From Sulfitobacter alexandrii (lineage in GTDB: Bacteria; Pseudomonadota; Alphaproteobacteria; Rhodobacterales; Rhodobacteraceae), in NCBI RefSeq assembly GCF_001886735.1, contig NZ_CP018076.1, positions 2,790,001 to 2,854,000 on the forward strand: DNA of 64,000 bases, written 5' to 3'. Below the pieces are notes generated by a model, which worked only from the letters and a program-made list of their open reading frames with translations, ran no database searches and was not told the origin of the DNA. Positions 55,030-64,000 of the stretch are shown here, piece after piece. The translations under genes were made by a program, and so were the position numbers. How positions within the stretch are numbered: the stretch's first letter is position 1; each line of letters begins with the position of its first letter.

Positions 55030-55056
55030 CCCCCTTCTACGTCGCATCGAAGGGGG
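55030..55056 (+). other. hairpin in the xdhA leader
   Basis: CCCCCTTC and GAAGGGGG form a perfect 8-bp stem with an 11-base loop, 40 bases before the xdhA start. It does not match the purine riboswitch consensus that I know. It could be part of an attenuator or simply a leader structure. The rest of the gap 54904-55096 shows nothing I can support. Confidence 0.4.
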
Positions 55057-55096
55057 CAGACACAGCCCCAATCCGGGTAACGCGACAGGTTCCACA

Positions 55097-56488
55097 ATGG
55101 ACATCACGTTTCTTCTCAACGGAGAACCCGTGTCGCTGACCGACGTGTCCCCCACCACCACGCTTCTGGACTGGCTGCGCGAGGTGCGCGGCCTGACCGG
55201 CACCAAGGAAGGGTGCAACGAAGGCGACTGCGGGGCCTGCACGGTCATGATCTCCGACGCCGGCGGCGCGCGCGCGCTCAATGGCTGCATCCTGTTCCTG
55301 CCGCAGGTGCAGGGCAAGCATGTCACCACGGTCGAAGGGCTGGCAGCCCCGGACGGCAGCCTGCACCCGGTCCAGCAGGCCCTGGTGGATCATCACGGCA
55401 GCCAGTGCGGTTTCTGCACGCCGGGCTTCGCGGTCTCCATGGCCTGCGCGCATCTCAACGGGCGCACCGATCACGACACGCAGCTGGCGGGGAACCTCTG
55501 TCGCTGCACGGGCTATGCCCCGATCATCCGCGCCGCCCTGGACGCGGCATCGGCCCCGGTGCCCGGGCATCTGGAAAACCTGTCCCTTCATTGTTCCGAA
55601 AATACCACCGGGGGGTCCGGGGGGCTGGCCCCCCGGGTCGTGCAACCCGCGCATTCCGACGATCTGGCGCGCTGGTACGCCGACCACCCGGATGCCACCC
55701 TGATCGCCGGCGCCACCGACGTGGGGCTCTGGGTCACGAAGCAGTTCAGGGATCTTGGCGATGTCGCCTTTCTGGGCCGCTGCGCCGATCTGCGCGGCAT
55801 CACCGACGCGGGCGATCACTGGCGCATCGGGGCGATGACCAGCCTCACCGCGCTCGAGGCGCATTTCGCCCCCCACCATCCGAGCCTCGCCGCCATGCTG
55901 CGGCGCTACGGCTCGGTCCAGGTCCGCAACGCGGCCACCATCGGCGGGAACATCGCCAACGGCTCTCCCATCGGCGACGGCCCGCCCGCGCTGATCGCCC
56001 TGGGTGCCACGCTGCACCTGCGCCGCGGCGACGACCGTCGCAGCCTGCCGCTGGAGGCGTTCTTTCTCGACTACGGCAAGCAGGACCGCGCGCCCGGCGA
56101 ATTCGTCGAGGCCGTCACGGTCCCGAAACAGCCCGACACCCTGCGCTGCTACAAGCTGTCGAAGCGGTTCGACCAGGATATTTCCGCCGTCTGCGGCTGC
56201 ATCAACATCGTGCGCACCGACGGCGGGATCGGCAGCGCGCGGATCGCCTTCGGCGGCATGGCCGGTGTCCCGAAACGCGCGGCGGCGGCCGAAGCGGCCT
56301 TGACCGGCGCCCCCTTCACCGCCGACAGCTTCCGCGCGGCGATGGCGGCGCTGAAGGAGGACTTCCAACCCATGTCCGACATGCGCGCCTCGGCCGGCTA
56401 CCGGATGGAGACGGCACAGAACATGCTGCTGCGGTGCTTTCACGACCTTTCCGGGACGATGACGGATGTCAGGGGGGTGAGCGCATGA
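55097..56488 (+). CDS. xdhA: xanthine dehydrogenase small subunit (2Fe-2S and FAD)
   Basis: A 463-residue subunit. Two 2Fe-2S motifs are visible: [12 protein letters not shown] (about residues 39-50) and CGFCTPGF with [12 protein letters not shown] (about 105-145). The FAD domain follows ([32 protein letters not shown]). With XdhB it oxidises hypoxanthine and xanthine to urate. Residues about 164-181, in the linker between the two domains, are encoded by a repeat element (55587-55637) found elsewhere in non-coding DNA. It overlaps xdhB by ATGA. Confidence 0.96.
   Translation: MDITFLLNGEPVSLTDVSPTTTLLDWLREVRGLTGTKEGCNEGDCGACTVMISDAGGARALNGCILFLPQVQGKHVTTVEGLAAPDGSLHPVQQALVDHHGSQCGFCTPGFAVSMACAHLNGRTDHDTQLAGNLCRCTGYAPIIRAALDAASAPVPGHLENLSLHCSENTTGGSGGLAPRVVQPAHSDDLARWYADHPDATLIAGATDVGLWVTKQFRDLGDVAFLGRCADLRGITDAGDHWRIGAMTSLTALEAHFAPHHPSLAAMLRRYGSVQVRNAATIGGNIANGSPIGDGPPALIALGATLHLRRGDDRRSLPLEAFFLDYGKQDRAPGEFVEAVTVPKQPDTLRCYKLSKRFDQDISAVCGCINIVRTDGGIGSARIAFGGMAGVPKRAAAAEAALTGAPFTADSFRAAMAALKEDFQPMSDMRASAGYRMETAQNMLLRCFHDLSGTMTDVRGVSA
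55587..55637 (+). repeat. AT-core plus GC-hairpin repeat inside xdhA
   Basis: TTCATTGTTC followed by CGAAAATACCACC leads into a perfect hairpin CCGGGGGG-CTGG-CCCCCCGG (55617-55636). The core and hairpin are nearly identical to the intergenic copy at 14862-14919. Here the element is read in frame within xdhA and contributes [21 protein letters not shown] linker residues without any stop codon. Confidence 0.75.
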
Positions 56489-58875
56489 GCGTATCGCGCC
56501 CCCTGCCCCATGACGCGGCCCGCCTGCACGTGACCGGGGCGGCCCGCTATGTCGACGACATCCCGGTCCCGCAGGGCACGCTGCACCTTGCCTTCGGCCT
56601 GAGCACGGTTGCGCGGGGCCGCATCACGGCAATGGACCTCGATCCGGTAAGGCAGGCACCCGGCGTCGTGGCGGTGCTCACGTCGGAAGACCTGCCGTTC
56701 GAGGCCGACTGCTCGCCGTCGAACCATGACGAACCCCTGCTGGCACAGGGGGCGGTGCACTACCTTGGGCAGCCCGTGTTCCTCGTGATCGCGACGTCGC
56801 ACCTCGCGGCGCGGCGCGCGGCGCGGCTTGGCCAAGTGGAGATCGAGGCGGAGCCCCCGGTGCTGACGATCGAGGACGCGCTTGCCGCCGGTGCTCGGTT
56901 CGAGGACGGGCCGCGCGTCTATGCCAAGGGCGACCCGTCGGCGGGCCTCGCGCGTGCGCCGCACCGTCTGTCGGGTTGCATCCACATCGGCGGACAGGAA
57001 CATTTCTACCTCGAAGGCCAGGCCGCGCTGGCCCTGCCGCAGGACGACGGCGCCATGGCCGTGCATTCCTCGACCCAGCACCCGACCGAGATCCAGCACA
57101 AGGTCGCCCATGCCATCGGGCGGCCGATGCATGCCGTGCGGGTGGAAACCCGGCGCATGGGCGGCGGTTTCGGCGGCAAGGAAAGCCAGGGCAACGCGCT
57201 GGCCATCGCCTGCGCCGTCGCGGCCCGGCACACAGGCCGGCCCTGCAAGATGCGCTACGACCGGGACGACGACATGATCGTGACCGGCAAGCGGCACGAT
57301 TTCCGCATCGATTACGACGTGGGCTTCGACGACGCGGGACGCATCGCGGCGCTGACCTTCACCCAATATGCCCGATGCGGCTGGTCCATGGACCTCAGCC
57401 TGCCGGTGGCGGACAGGGCCATGCTGCACGCCGACAACGCCTATCATCTGGAACATGTGTCGATCACCTCGCACCGTCTGCGGACCAGCACCCAGTCGGC
57501 CACCGCCTTTCGCGGCTTCGGCGGGCCACAGGGAATGATGGGCATCGAAAAGGTGATGGACCACATCGCCCATGCGCGGGGCCTCGATCCGCTGGCGGTG
57601 CGGCGGGCGAACTACTATGCCGACCACCGCAGCGCCCCCGCCGAAACCGGCAACGACAGCGCCCCCGTCACCGCCACCCCGGCAGAGGACAACGCCTCGC
57701 GCGGGGGGCCCGTCGCCCCGGCCAAGGCCCCGCCGGCGCCCCCCGACGGCGTCCAGACCACGCCCTACCACCAGGCGGTGACGGATTGCGTCATCAACGC
57801 ACTGACCGACCGGCTGGCGGCAGGCTGCGATTACACGGCGCGGCGGGCAGCGATCGCGGACTGGAACGCGGGCCAGCCAGTGCTGAAACGCGGGATCGCC
57901 CTGACCCCGGTAAAGTTCGGCATTTCGTTCACGCTCACGCACCTCAACCAGGCGGGCGCGCTGGTGCATATCTACCAGGACGGGTCGATCCACCTGAACC
58001 ACGGCGGGACCGAGATGGGACAGGGCCTGTTCCAGAAGGTCGCGCAGGTGGCCGCCAGCCGCTTCGGCGTCCCGCTGGAGGCGGTCAAGATCACCGCGAC
58101 GGACACCGGCAAGGTGCCCAACACCTCGGCCACCGCGGCCTCCTCCGGGTCGGACCTGAACGGCATGGCGGTGCAGAACGCCTGCGACGAGCTTCGCGAA
58201 CGCATCCGGGCGCATCTGGCGGAACGCTTCCAGACCACGGACATCACCTTTGCCGGGGGCAAGGTGCGCGCGGGCGGCGAGGAGATCACCTTCGCCGAGG
58301 CCGCGGCCTCGGCCTATCAGGCGCGGATCAGCCTGTCGGCGACCGGGTTCTACAAGACCCCGGACATCGAGTGGGACCGGATCCGGGGTCAGGGGCGGCC
58401 CTTCTTCTATTTCGCCTACGGCGCGGCCTGTACCGAAGTCGTGATCGACACGCTGACCGGCGAAAACCGCATCCTGCGCACCGATATCCTGCATGACGCG
58501 GGGGCGTCGCTGAACCCGGCGATCGACATCGGCCAGATCGAGGGCGGTTACGTCCAGGGCGCGGGCTGGCTGACGACCGAGGAACTGGTCTGGGACGACA
58601 AGGGCGCGCTGAAGACCCACGCGCCCTCGACCTACAAGATCCCCGCCTGTTCCGACCGTCCCCCGGTGTTCAACGTGGCACTTTGGGACCAGCCGAACCC
58701 GGCGCAGACGATCTACCGGTCCAAGGCGGTGGGCGAGCCGCCCCTGATGCTGGGCATCTCCGCCTTCATGGCGCTGTCCGACGCCGTGGCCGCCTGCGGC
58801 CCGGCCTATGGCGATCTGCAGGCCCCCGCCACCGCCGAAGCGGTGCTGGCGGCGGTCAGGAGGGCGCGGGCATGA
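56485..58875 (+). CDS. xdhB: xanthine dehydrogenase molybdopterin subunit
   Basis: A 796-residue Moco subunit. Visible: [20 protein letters not shown], the Moco motifs [10 protein letters not shown] and [26 protein letters not shown], and the catalytic-Glu region [13 protein letters not shown] Pro/Ala-rich, probably disordered, insertion of about 35 residues lies at residues 388-422, before the conserved TTPYHQAV. The ATG at 56485 overlaps the xdhA stop. It forms a heteromeric enzyme with XdhA; XdhC inserts its cofactor. Confidence 0.96.
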   Translation: MSVSRPLPHDAARLHVTGAARYVDDIPVPQGTLHLAFGLSTVARGRITAMDLDPVRQAPGVVAVLTSEDLPFEADCSPSNHDEPLLAQGAVHYLGQPVFLVIATSHLAARRAARLGQVEIEAEPPVLTIEDALAAGARFEDGPRVYAKGDPSAGLARAPHRLSGCIHIGGQEHFYLEGQAALALPQDDGAMAVHSSTQHPTEIQHKVAHAIGRPMHAVRVETRRMGGGFGGKESQGNALAIACAVAARHTGRPCKMRYDRDDDMIVTGKRHDFRIDYDVGFDDAGRIAALTFTQYARCGWSMDLSLPVADRAMLHADNAYHLEHVSITSHRLRTSTQSATAFRGFGGPQGMMGIEKVMDHIAHARGLDPLAVRRANYYADHRSAPAETGNDSAPVTATPAEDNASRGGPVAPAKAPPAPPDGVQTTPYHQAVTDCVINALTDRLAAGCDYTARRAAIADWNAGQPVLKRGIALTPVKFGISFTLTHLNQAGALVHIYQDGSIHLNHGGTEMGQGLFQKVAQVAASRFGVPLEAVKITATDTGKVPNTSATAASSGSDLNGMAVQNACDELRERIRAHLAERFQTTDITFAGGKVRAGGEEITFAEAAASAYQARISLSATGFYKTPDIEWDRIRGQGRPFFYFAYGAACTEVVIDTLTGENRILRTDILHDAGASLNPAIDIGQIEGGYVQGAGWLTTEELVWDDKGALKTHAPSTYKIPACSDRPPVFNVALWDQPNPAQTIYRSKAVGEPPLMLGISAFMALSDAVAACGPAYGDLQAPATAEAVLAAVRRARA

Positions 58876-59636
58876 GCGGCGCGCTTTGGGTGGAGATCCT
58901 TTCGGTGCGCGGATCGGCCCCGCGCGAGGCCGGCACCGCGATGAAGGTGACCGCGGACACGACAGAGGGCACCATCGGCGGCGGCGCGCTGGAGCTGCGC
59001 GCGATCCGGACCGCCCGGCGGATGCTGGCCACGGGTGCCGCGGACCGCGACGAAACGCTTCCGCTGGGGCCCGGCCTCGGCCAGTGCTGCGGCGGATCGG
59101 TGACCCTGCGTTTCGGCCGGGCGCCGCGCCCGGTAGACAAGCCGGACACCGCGCCCCCCGCCCCGATGAACCTTGGCCGGCGCCAACCGCTCTGGCTGTG
59201 GGGGGCGGGTCACGTGGGCCGCGCGGTCGTACGGGCGTGCCCGCCCGGCGCCTTCGACATCACCTGGATCGACAGCGGCCAGGACCGGTTTCCGGCAGAG
59301 GTGCCTGTGGGCGTCTCGGTGCTGCCCGCCGCGGACATGGTCCGCGTCGTCACCGCCGCGCCCCGCGAGGCGCACCACCTGATCTTTACCTATTCCCATG
59401 ACATCGACCTCGCGCTGTGTGCGGCGCTGCTGAAACACGGCTTCGCCTCCTGCGGGCTGATCGGATCGGAGACGAAGTGGCGCCGGTTCCGCACCCGGCT
59501 CGAGGCGCTGGCGCTTGATCCGGCGGCAATCACCTGTCCCATCGGGGACAAATCGCTTGGCCGGACCCCCGATGCTATTGCAAAAGGCTGTGTAAACGGG
59601 CTTGTTTCCCGGACGTTTCAAGGGGAGACCGCATGA
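58872..59636 (+). CDS. xdhC: xanthine dehydrogenase accessory protein XdhC
   Basis: A 254-residue XdhC. The N-terminal half has SVRGSAPREAGTAM, TIGGGALE and GPGLGQCCGGSVTLRF (Moco-binding/sulfurase-interaction part); the C-terminal half has a Rossmann-like WLWGAGHVGRAVVRA, then SHDIDLALCAALL and CGLIGSETKWRRFRTRLE. It protects and sulfurates Moco for insertion into XdhB. It overlaps xdhB and the following ABC gene by four bases each. Confidence 0.94.
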   Translation: MSGALWVEILSVRGSAPREAGTAMKVTADTTEGTIGGGALELRAIRTARRMLATGAADRDETLPLGPGLGQCCGGSVTLRFGRAPRPVDKPDTAPPAPMNLGRRQPLWLWGAGHVGRAVVRACPPGAFDITWIDSGQDRFPAEVPVGVSVLPAADMVRVVTAAPREAHHLIFTYSHDIDLALCAALLKHGFASCGLIGSETKWRRFRTRLEALALDPAAITCPIGDKSLGRTPDAIAKGCVNGLVSRTFQGETA

Positions 59637-61153
59637 CCGACACCGCGCTGCTGGAGCTGACCGGCCTGACAAAGGCCTATCCGGGCGTGGTCGCCAACGA
59701 TGACGTGTCGCTGCGCATCGCGGCCGGAGAGGTCCAGGCGTTGCTGGGCGAGAACGGCGCGGGCAAGTCGACGCTGGTCAAGATGATCTATGGCCTGGTC
59801 AAGCCCGACGCCGGCCAGATGCAGATGCACGGCGCGCCCTTTGCCCCCAACGATCCGCACGCGGCGCGGGCGGCGGGTGTGGGGATGGTGTTCCAGCACT
59901 TTTCACTTTTCGATGCGCTGACGGTGGCGGAAAACATCGCCTTGGGGATGGAGGACGCGCCACGGCTGCGGACGCTCAGCCAGCGCATTCGCGAGGTGTC
60001 CGACACCTACGGCCTGCCGCTGTCGCCCGACCGGATGGTCGGCGACCTGTCCGCGGGCGAACGCCAGCGGGTGGAGATCATCCGCTGCCTGTTGCAGGAG
60101 CCGCGGCTGCTCATCATGGACGAGCCGACCAGCGTGCTGACCCCGCAGGAGGTCGAAATCCTGTTCAAGACGCTGCGCAAGCTCAGCGCGGAAGGCACCG
60201 CGATCCTCTACATCTCGCACAAGCTGGAAGAGATCCGCGCGCTGTGCGACAGCGCCACGATCCTGCGGCTGGGCAAGGTGGTGGGCCACTGCAACCCCTC
60301 CGAGACATCGGCCCGCGACATGGCCGAGATGATGGTGGGAACGGTCCTGAAGACACCCACGCGGGCCGGAAAGACGCCGGGCGACGTGGTGCTGACCCTC
60401 GACGGGTTGTCGGCGAAGTCGCCCAGCGCCTTCGGCATGCCCCTGCGCGGGATCAGCCTGCAGGTGCGCGCGGGCGAAGTGCTGGGCATCGGCGGCGTCG
60501 CGGGCAACGGACAGGACGAACTGCTGGCGGCGCTATCGGGCGAAACCCTGAGCGCGCCGGGCAAGATCGCCTTCCGGGACCGCGACATCGGCGTCCTCGG
60601 GCCGACCCAGCGTCGCGCCCTGGGGATCCTGACCGCGCCGGAGGAACGGCTGGGCCACGCCGCCGTGCCGGACATGTCGCTGACCGAGAATGCCATGCTG
60701 ACCGGCGCGGCGCGCGAGAACCTCGACCGCAACGGGCTTCTGGACTGGCGCGCCGCGCGCGGCTTTGCGGAGCGGATCATCAGCGCCTTCGACGTGCGGA
60801 CGCCGGGGCCGGACAACGCGGCCCGGTCGCTGTCGGGCGGCAACCTGCAGAAATTCGTGATCGGGCGCGAAGTTCTCCAACGCCCCGAGGTCCTGATCGT
60901 GAACCAGCCGACATGGGGTGTCGATGCCTCCGCCGCCGCCGCGATCCGGCAGGCGCTGCTGGATCTTGCCGAGAACGGAACGGCGGTGATCGTGATCTCG
61001 CAGGATCTGGACGAGCTGATGGAGATCTCGGATCGTTTCGCGGCGCTGAACGAAGGGCGCCTGTCCGATCCGCGTCCGGCGGAAGGCCTGACGGTGCACG
61101 AGATCGGGCTGATGATGGGTGGTGCCCACGGAATGGAGGTGGCGCATGTCTGA
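59633..61153 (+). CDS. ABC transporter ATP-binding protein, tandem-domain, BMP/nucleoside type
   Basis: A 506-residue protein with two ABC modules. The first has LLGENGAGKSTLVKMI, LSAGERQRVEII and LLIMDEPTSVLTP. The second has the reduced GVAGNGQDELLAAL, LSGGNLQKFVIGRE and VLIVNQPTWGVD. It is paralogous to the ATPase at 36333. It overlaps xdhC by ATGA, so importer and xanthine dehydrogenase genes form one operon, which argues for a purine substrate. Confidence 0.94.
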   Translation: MTDTALLELTGLTKAYPGVVANDDVSLRIAAGEVQALLGENGAGKSTLVKMIYGLVKPDAGQMQMHGAPFAPNDPHAARAAGVGMVFQHFSLFDALTVAENIALGMEDAPRLRTLSQRIREVSDTYGLPLSPDRMVGDLSAGERQRVEIIRCLLQEPRLLIMDEPTSVLTPQEVEILFKTLRKLSAEGTAILYISHKLEEIRALCDSATILRLGKVVGHCNPSETSARDMAEMMVGTVLKTPTRAGKTPGDVVLTLDGLSAKSPSAFGMPLRGISLQVRAGEVLGIGGVAGNGQDELLAALSGETLSAPGKIAFRDRDIGVLGPTQRRALGILTAPEERLGHAAVPDMSLTENAMLTGAARENLDRNGLLDWRAARGFAERIISAFDVRTPGPDNAARSLSGGNLQKFVIGREVLQRPEVLIVNQPTWGVDASAAAAIRQALLDLAENGTAVIVISQDLDELMEISDRFAALNEGRLSDPRPAEGLTVHEIGLMMGGAHGMEVAHV

Positions 61154-61167
61154 GGCGTTGCTTTCGT

Positions 61168-61187
61168 GTATTTTTGGAACAATGAAG
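61168..61187 (-). repeat. short AT-core repeat between ABC genes
   Basis: Read on the minus strand it is CTTCATTGTTCCAAAAATAC, nearly the same as the cores at 14862 and 55587. It lacks the GC hairpin. It fills most of the 48-base gap between the ATPase gene and the first permease gene. Confidence 0.6.
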
Positions 61188-61201
61188 CCGGGGGACGGCG
61201 C

Positions 61202-62284
61202 ATGATCCGCCTGGAAAAGCGGCCCCAGCCCAGCCGGGGCATTTCACTGGCCACTCCCGTTCTGGCGGTGCTGGCGACCATGTTCTTCGGCGGCCTGCTG
61301 TTCATGGCGCTGGGCAAGGATCCGATCGCGTCGATCCGGACCATTTTCTGGGAGCCGCTTTTCGGGGATTTCGCGTTTTACTACCGCCCGCAGCTGCTGA
61401 TCAAGGGCGCGCCGCTGGTGCTGATCGCCATCGGGCTGAGCCTGGGGTTCAAGGCCGGCATCTGGAACATCGGCGCCGAGGGGCAGTACATCATGGGCGC
61501 GCTGTTCGGCGCGGGGGTCGGCCTGGCTTTCTACCCGCTTGAAAGCTTCATCGTGTTTCCGCTCATGGTGCTGGCGGGTGCCTTCGGCGGGTGGATCTGG
61601 GCCATGATCCCCGCCCTGCTGAAGGTCAGGTTCGGGACGAACGAGATCCTCGTGTCGCTCATGCTGGTCTACGTGGCCGAGCAGCTGCTTGCCTCGATGT
61701 CGCTGGGGCTGATGAAGAACCCGGAGGGGTTCGGCTTTCCGGGGTCGCGCAACCTGCAGCAGTACGAAAGCGCCTTCAACGCCGACCTGATCGAGGGCAG
61801 CGGCATGCACTGGGGCGTGGTCGCGGCGCTGATCGCCGTGATCTTCGCCTACGTGCTGATGAGCCGGCACCGGCTGGGCTTTGCCATCCGCGTGACCGGC
61901 GAGGCGCCGAGGGCCGCGCGGTTCTCGGGCGTGAACCCGGCGCGGCTGGTGCTGTTCTGCCTTGGCACGTCGGGGCTGCTGGCGGGGCTCGCGGGGATGT
62001 TCGAGGTGGCGGGGCCGGCGGGGCAGGTCACGATCGATTTCAACGTGGGCTATGGCTTTACCGCGATCATCGTCGCCTTCCTGGGCCGGTTGCACCCCGT
62101 CGGCATCCTGCTGGCGGGCGGGCTGATGGCGCTGACCTATATCGGCGGTGACATCGCCCAGTCGCAGCTGGGCCTGCCCGCGGCGGCCATCCAGGTATTC
62201 CAGGGCATGCTGCTGTTCTTCCTGCTCGCCCTCGACATGTTCACGAACTACCGGCTGCGGTTCGGCAAGACAGAGGTGGCCTAA
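61202..62284 (+). CDS. ABC transporter permease, BMP/nucleoside type (first permease)
   Basis: A 360-residue inner-membrane permease with eight or more hydrophobic segments and FKAGIWNIGAEGQYIMGALF, FGTNEILVSLMLVYVA and GFAIRVTGEAPRAARFSGV, paralogous to the permease at 35294. The start at 61202 gives the usual N-terminus; the frame continues upstream into the repeat. Its stop overlaps the next start (TAATG). Confidence 0.92.
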   Translation: MIRLEKRPQPSRGISLATPVLAVLATMFFGGLLFMALGKDPIASIRTIFWEPLFGDFAFYYRPQLLIKGAPLVLIAIGLSLGFKAGIWNIGAEGQYIMGALFGAGVGLAFYPLESFIVFPLMVLAGAFGGWIWAMIPALLKVRFGTNEILVSLMLVYVAEQLLASMSLGLMKNPEGFGFPGSRNLQQYESAFNADLIEGSGMHWGVVAALIAVIFAYVLMSRHRLGFAIRVTGEAPRAARFSGVNPARLVLFCLGTSGLLAGLAGMFEVAGPAGQVTIDFNVGYGFTAIIVAFLGRLHPVGILLAGGLMALTYIGGDIAQSQLGLPAAAIQVFQGMLLFFLLALDMFTNYRLRFGKTEVA

Positions 62285-63204
62285 TGGACCTATCCGCGAT
62301 CAACCCGATGCTTTTCGTCGCGGGGTTCCTCGTCGCCGCGACGCCGCTGATCTTCGCCGCCATCGGCGAACTGGTGGCGGAAAAATCCGGCACCCTCAAC
62401 CTCGGCGTCGAAGGCATGATGATCACCGGCGCGATCTGCGGTTTCGCCGTGGCGGTCGAGAGCGGCTCGCCACTTCTCGGGTTTGCCGCCGCCGCGCTGG
62501 GTGGCGCCGCGCTGTCGCTGCTGTTCGCCTTTCTCACGCAGGTGACGCTGGCGAACCAGGTCGCGTCCGGCCTTGCGCTCACGCTGTTCGGCCTCGGCCT
62601 GTCATCCCTGCTGGGACAGTCCTACGTGGGCATCAAGCCGCCGCGCCTGCCCGACATCGACTTCGGCCCGCTCAGGGAGATCCCGGTGATCGGACCGATC
62701 CTCTTTACCCACGACATCATCCTGTACCTCGGGTTGGTGCTGGTGGCCGCCGTCTGGGCGATGCTGAAATTCACCCGCGCCGGGCTGGTGCTGCGCGCGG
62801 TGGGCGAAAGCCACGATGCCGCCCATGCGCTCGGCTACCCGGTCAAGCGGATCCGCACGATGGCCATCCTGTTCGGCGGTGCCTGCGCGGGCGTCGGCGG
62901 GGCCTACATCAGCCTGATCCGCGTGCCCCAATGGACCGAAGGCATGACCGCCGGCATCGGCTGGATCGCCCTTGCGCTGGTGGTCTTTGCCAGCTGGAAG
63001 CCGTGGCGGCTTCTGCTCGGTGCCTATCTTTTCGGCGGCATCACCCAGTTGCAGCTCAATCTGCAGGGCGCAGGCGTTGCCATTCCGGTGGAGTATTTGG
63101 CAATGTCGCCATACGTTATCACGATCGTGGTTCTGGTGATTCTGAGCCGCGACAAATCTGCCGCGCCCGCCTCGCTCGGGCGTATCTTCCACGCCTCTTC
63201 CTAG
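62284..63204 (+). CDS. ABC transporter permease, BMP/nucleoside type (second permease)
   Basis: A 306-residue inner-membrane permease with about eight hydrophobic segments. PLIFAAIGELVAEKSGTLNLGVEGMM is the paired-family signature; LRAVGESHDAAHALGYPV and GIGWIALALVVFASWKP follow. It is paralogous to the permease at 34350. One-base overlap with the gene before; the binding-protein gene starts 31 bases later. Confidence 0.93.
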   Translation: MDLSAINPMLFVAGFLVAATPLIFAAIGELVAEKSGTLNLGVEGMMITGAICGFAVAVESGSPLLGFAAAALGGAALSLLFAFLTQVTLANQVASGLALTLFGLGLSSLLGQSYVGIKPPRLPDIDFGPLREIPVIGPILFTHDIILYLGLVLVAAVWAMLKFTRAGLVLRAVGESHDAAHALGYPVKRIRTMAILFGGACAGVGGAYISLIRVPQWTEGMTAGIGWIALALVVFASWKPWRLLLGAYLFGGITQLQLNLQGAGVAIPVEYLAMSPYVITIVVLVILSRDKSAAPASLGRIFHASS

Positions 63205-63235
63205 GGGCCAACAAACGTCAAGAATGGGGATGACC

Positions 63236-64000
63236 ATGAATCGCAGAACTCTTCTCGCAGGTGCCGCAGTGGCACTCGCCCTGGCCACGGGGGCTTACGC
63301 GCAGGACAAGACCAAGGTAGGCTTCGTCTACGTCGGGCCCATCGGCGACGGCGGATGGACCTACGAGCACGACCAGGCGCGCCTCGCCGTCGAGGAAGAG
63401 TTCGGCGACGCGGTTGAAACCGTCTACGTCGAAAGCGTGGCCGAAGGCCCCGACAGCGAACGCGTCATGACCCAGATGGCGCTGGACGGCGCGGACCTGA
63501 TCTTCACCACGTCCTTCGGCTACATGGACCCCACCATCAACGTCGCCAAGAAATTCCCGGACGTGAAGTTCGAGCACGCCACCGGCTACAAGCGCGCCGA
63601 CAACGTGTCGACCTATTCGGCCCGCTTCTATGAAGGCCGGGCGATCCAGGGCCATATCGCGGGCAAGATGACCGAGAGCAACATCATCGGCTACATCGGC
63701 TCCTACCCCATTCCGGAAGTGATCCGCGGCATCAACTCGGCCTTCATCCACGCCAAGAAGGCCAACCCGGACGTGCAGTTCAAGATCGTCTGGGCCTACA
63801 CGTGGTTCGACCCCGCCAAGGAGGCCGACGCCGCGCGCACGCTGATCGACCAGGGCGCCGACGTGATTCTGCAGCACACCGATTCCACCGCGCCGCAGGC
63901 CGCGGCGCAGGAAGCGGGCAACGTCATCACCTTCGGGCAGGCCTCGGACATGGCGCAGTACGCACCGAAGCCGCGTGTCTCCTCGATCATCGACAACTGG
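63236..64000 (+). CDS. BMP-family ABC transporter substrate-binding protein (3' end outside window)
   Basis: The frame is open from the ATG at 63236 to the window end, 255 codons. MNRRTLLAGAAVALALATGAYA is a signal peptide (RRTLL may be Tat-like), then DKTKVGFVYVGPIGDGGWTY, a BMP/PnrA-family start, and later FTTSFGYMDP, YKRADNVSTYSARFYEGR and YIGSYPIPEVIRG. In-frame ATGs at 63224 and 63230 are alternatives; GGGG at 63226-63229 favours 63236. It is the binding protein for the importer encoded just upstream and, with xdhABC, suggests purine uptake. Confidence 0.92.
   Translation, partial: MNRRTLLAGAAVALALATGAYAQDKTKVGFVYVGPIGDGGWTYEHDQARLAVEEEFGDAVETVYVESVAEGPDSERVMTQMALDGADLIFTTSFGYMDPTINVAKKFPDVKFEHATGYKRADNVSTYSARFYEGRAIQGHIAGKMTESNIIGYIGSYPIPEVIRGINSAFIHAKKANPDVQFKIVWAYTWFDPAKEADAARTLIDQGADVILQHTDSTAPQAAAQEAGNVITFGQASDMAQYAPKPRVSSIIDNW

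Overview
The window is a high-GC alphaproteobacterial chromosome segment, most likely from the Rhodobacteraceae (roseobacter group). The grounds are the gene set and its order: a mesaconyl-CoA hydratase of the ethylmalonyl-CoA pathway, a suc operon interleaved with small envelope genes, a short HisG with HisZ beside HisS, a B12-dependent (class II) ribonucleotide reductase, a TIGR02302 protein, a stand-alone Hint protein, and ftsEX-plsC. No tRNA, rRNA, CRISPR array, insertion sequence or phage gene was seen. Genes are tightly packed; the largest gap without a gene is about 276 bases (31543-31818).

Layout. 1-1787: NnrU-like membrane protein (cut by the window edge), a DUF1737 protein and mch. 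1953-4579: a lower-GC patch with a stand-alone class II glutamine amidotransferase and a poly-gamma-glutamate hydrolase-like protein, then a sulfotransferase. 4670-16420: the succinyl-CoA synthetase / 2-oxoglutarate dehydrogenase locus (sucC, sucD, sucA, sucB, lpd) with eight small genes inserted between the enzymes, a paired palindrome upstream, and a folded tandem repeat after sucC. 16449-18078: small DUF4287, DUF998-like and DUF421 genes. 18126-21022 (minus): ftsE-ftsX-plsC-PPOX operon, divergent from a zinc-ribbon gene that appears frameshifted at a C6 tract. 22071-28074 (minus): argH, two tiny lipoproteins, DUF2834, lysA and the TIGR02302 protein; tlpA is divergent from argH. 28693-32700: Hint protein, winged-helix regulator, gap with a LacI-type palindrome upstream, and a BadF-type kinase.

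32916-39012 (minus) is a complete BMP-type ABC importer followed by a cytosine deaminase-like gene, with a class III aminotransferase divergent from it. 40511-45496: a secreted protein, a SleB-type hydrolase, nrdJ, DUF1489, and an AT-richer patch with a nuclease-like gene. 45758-49016 (minus): hisS-hisZ-hisG. 49176-54903: slyX, a lipoprotein, dnaE, and an ArsR/SRPBCC pair with a clear operator. 55097-64000: xdhABC fused by overlaps to a second BMP-type ABC importer, which runs off the window end. The two importers, each tied to a nucleobase-processing enzyme, suggest uptake and catabolism of purines, pyrimidines or nucleosides.

Most unusual observations: a short repeat family (AT core plus GC hairpin) of which one copy is translated in frame inside xdhA; a tandem repeat after sucC that folds as a three-way junction with pairing-preserving changes; the apparent -1 frameshift in the zinc-ribbon gene; the low-GC gamma-glutamyl pair; and a dihydrolipoyl succinyltransferase with two lipoyl domains.
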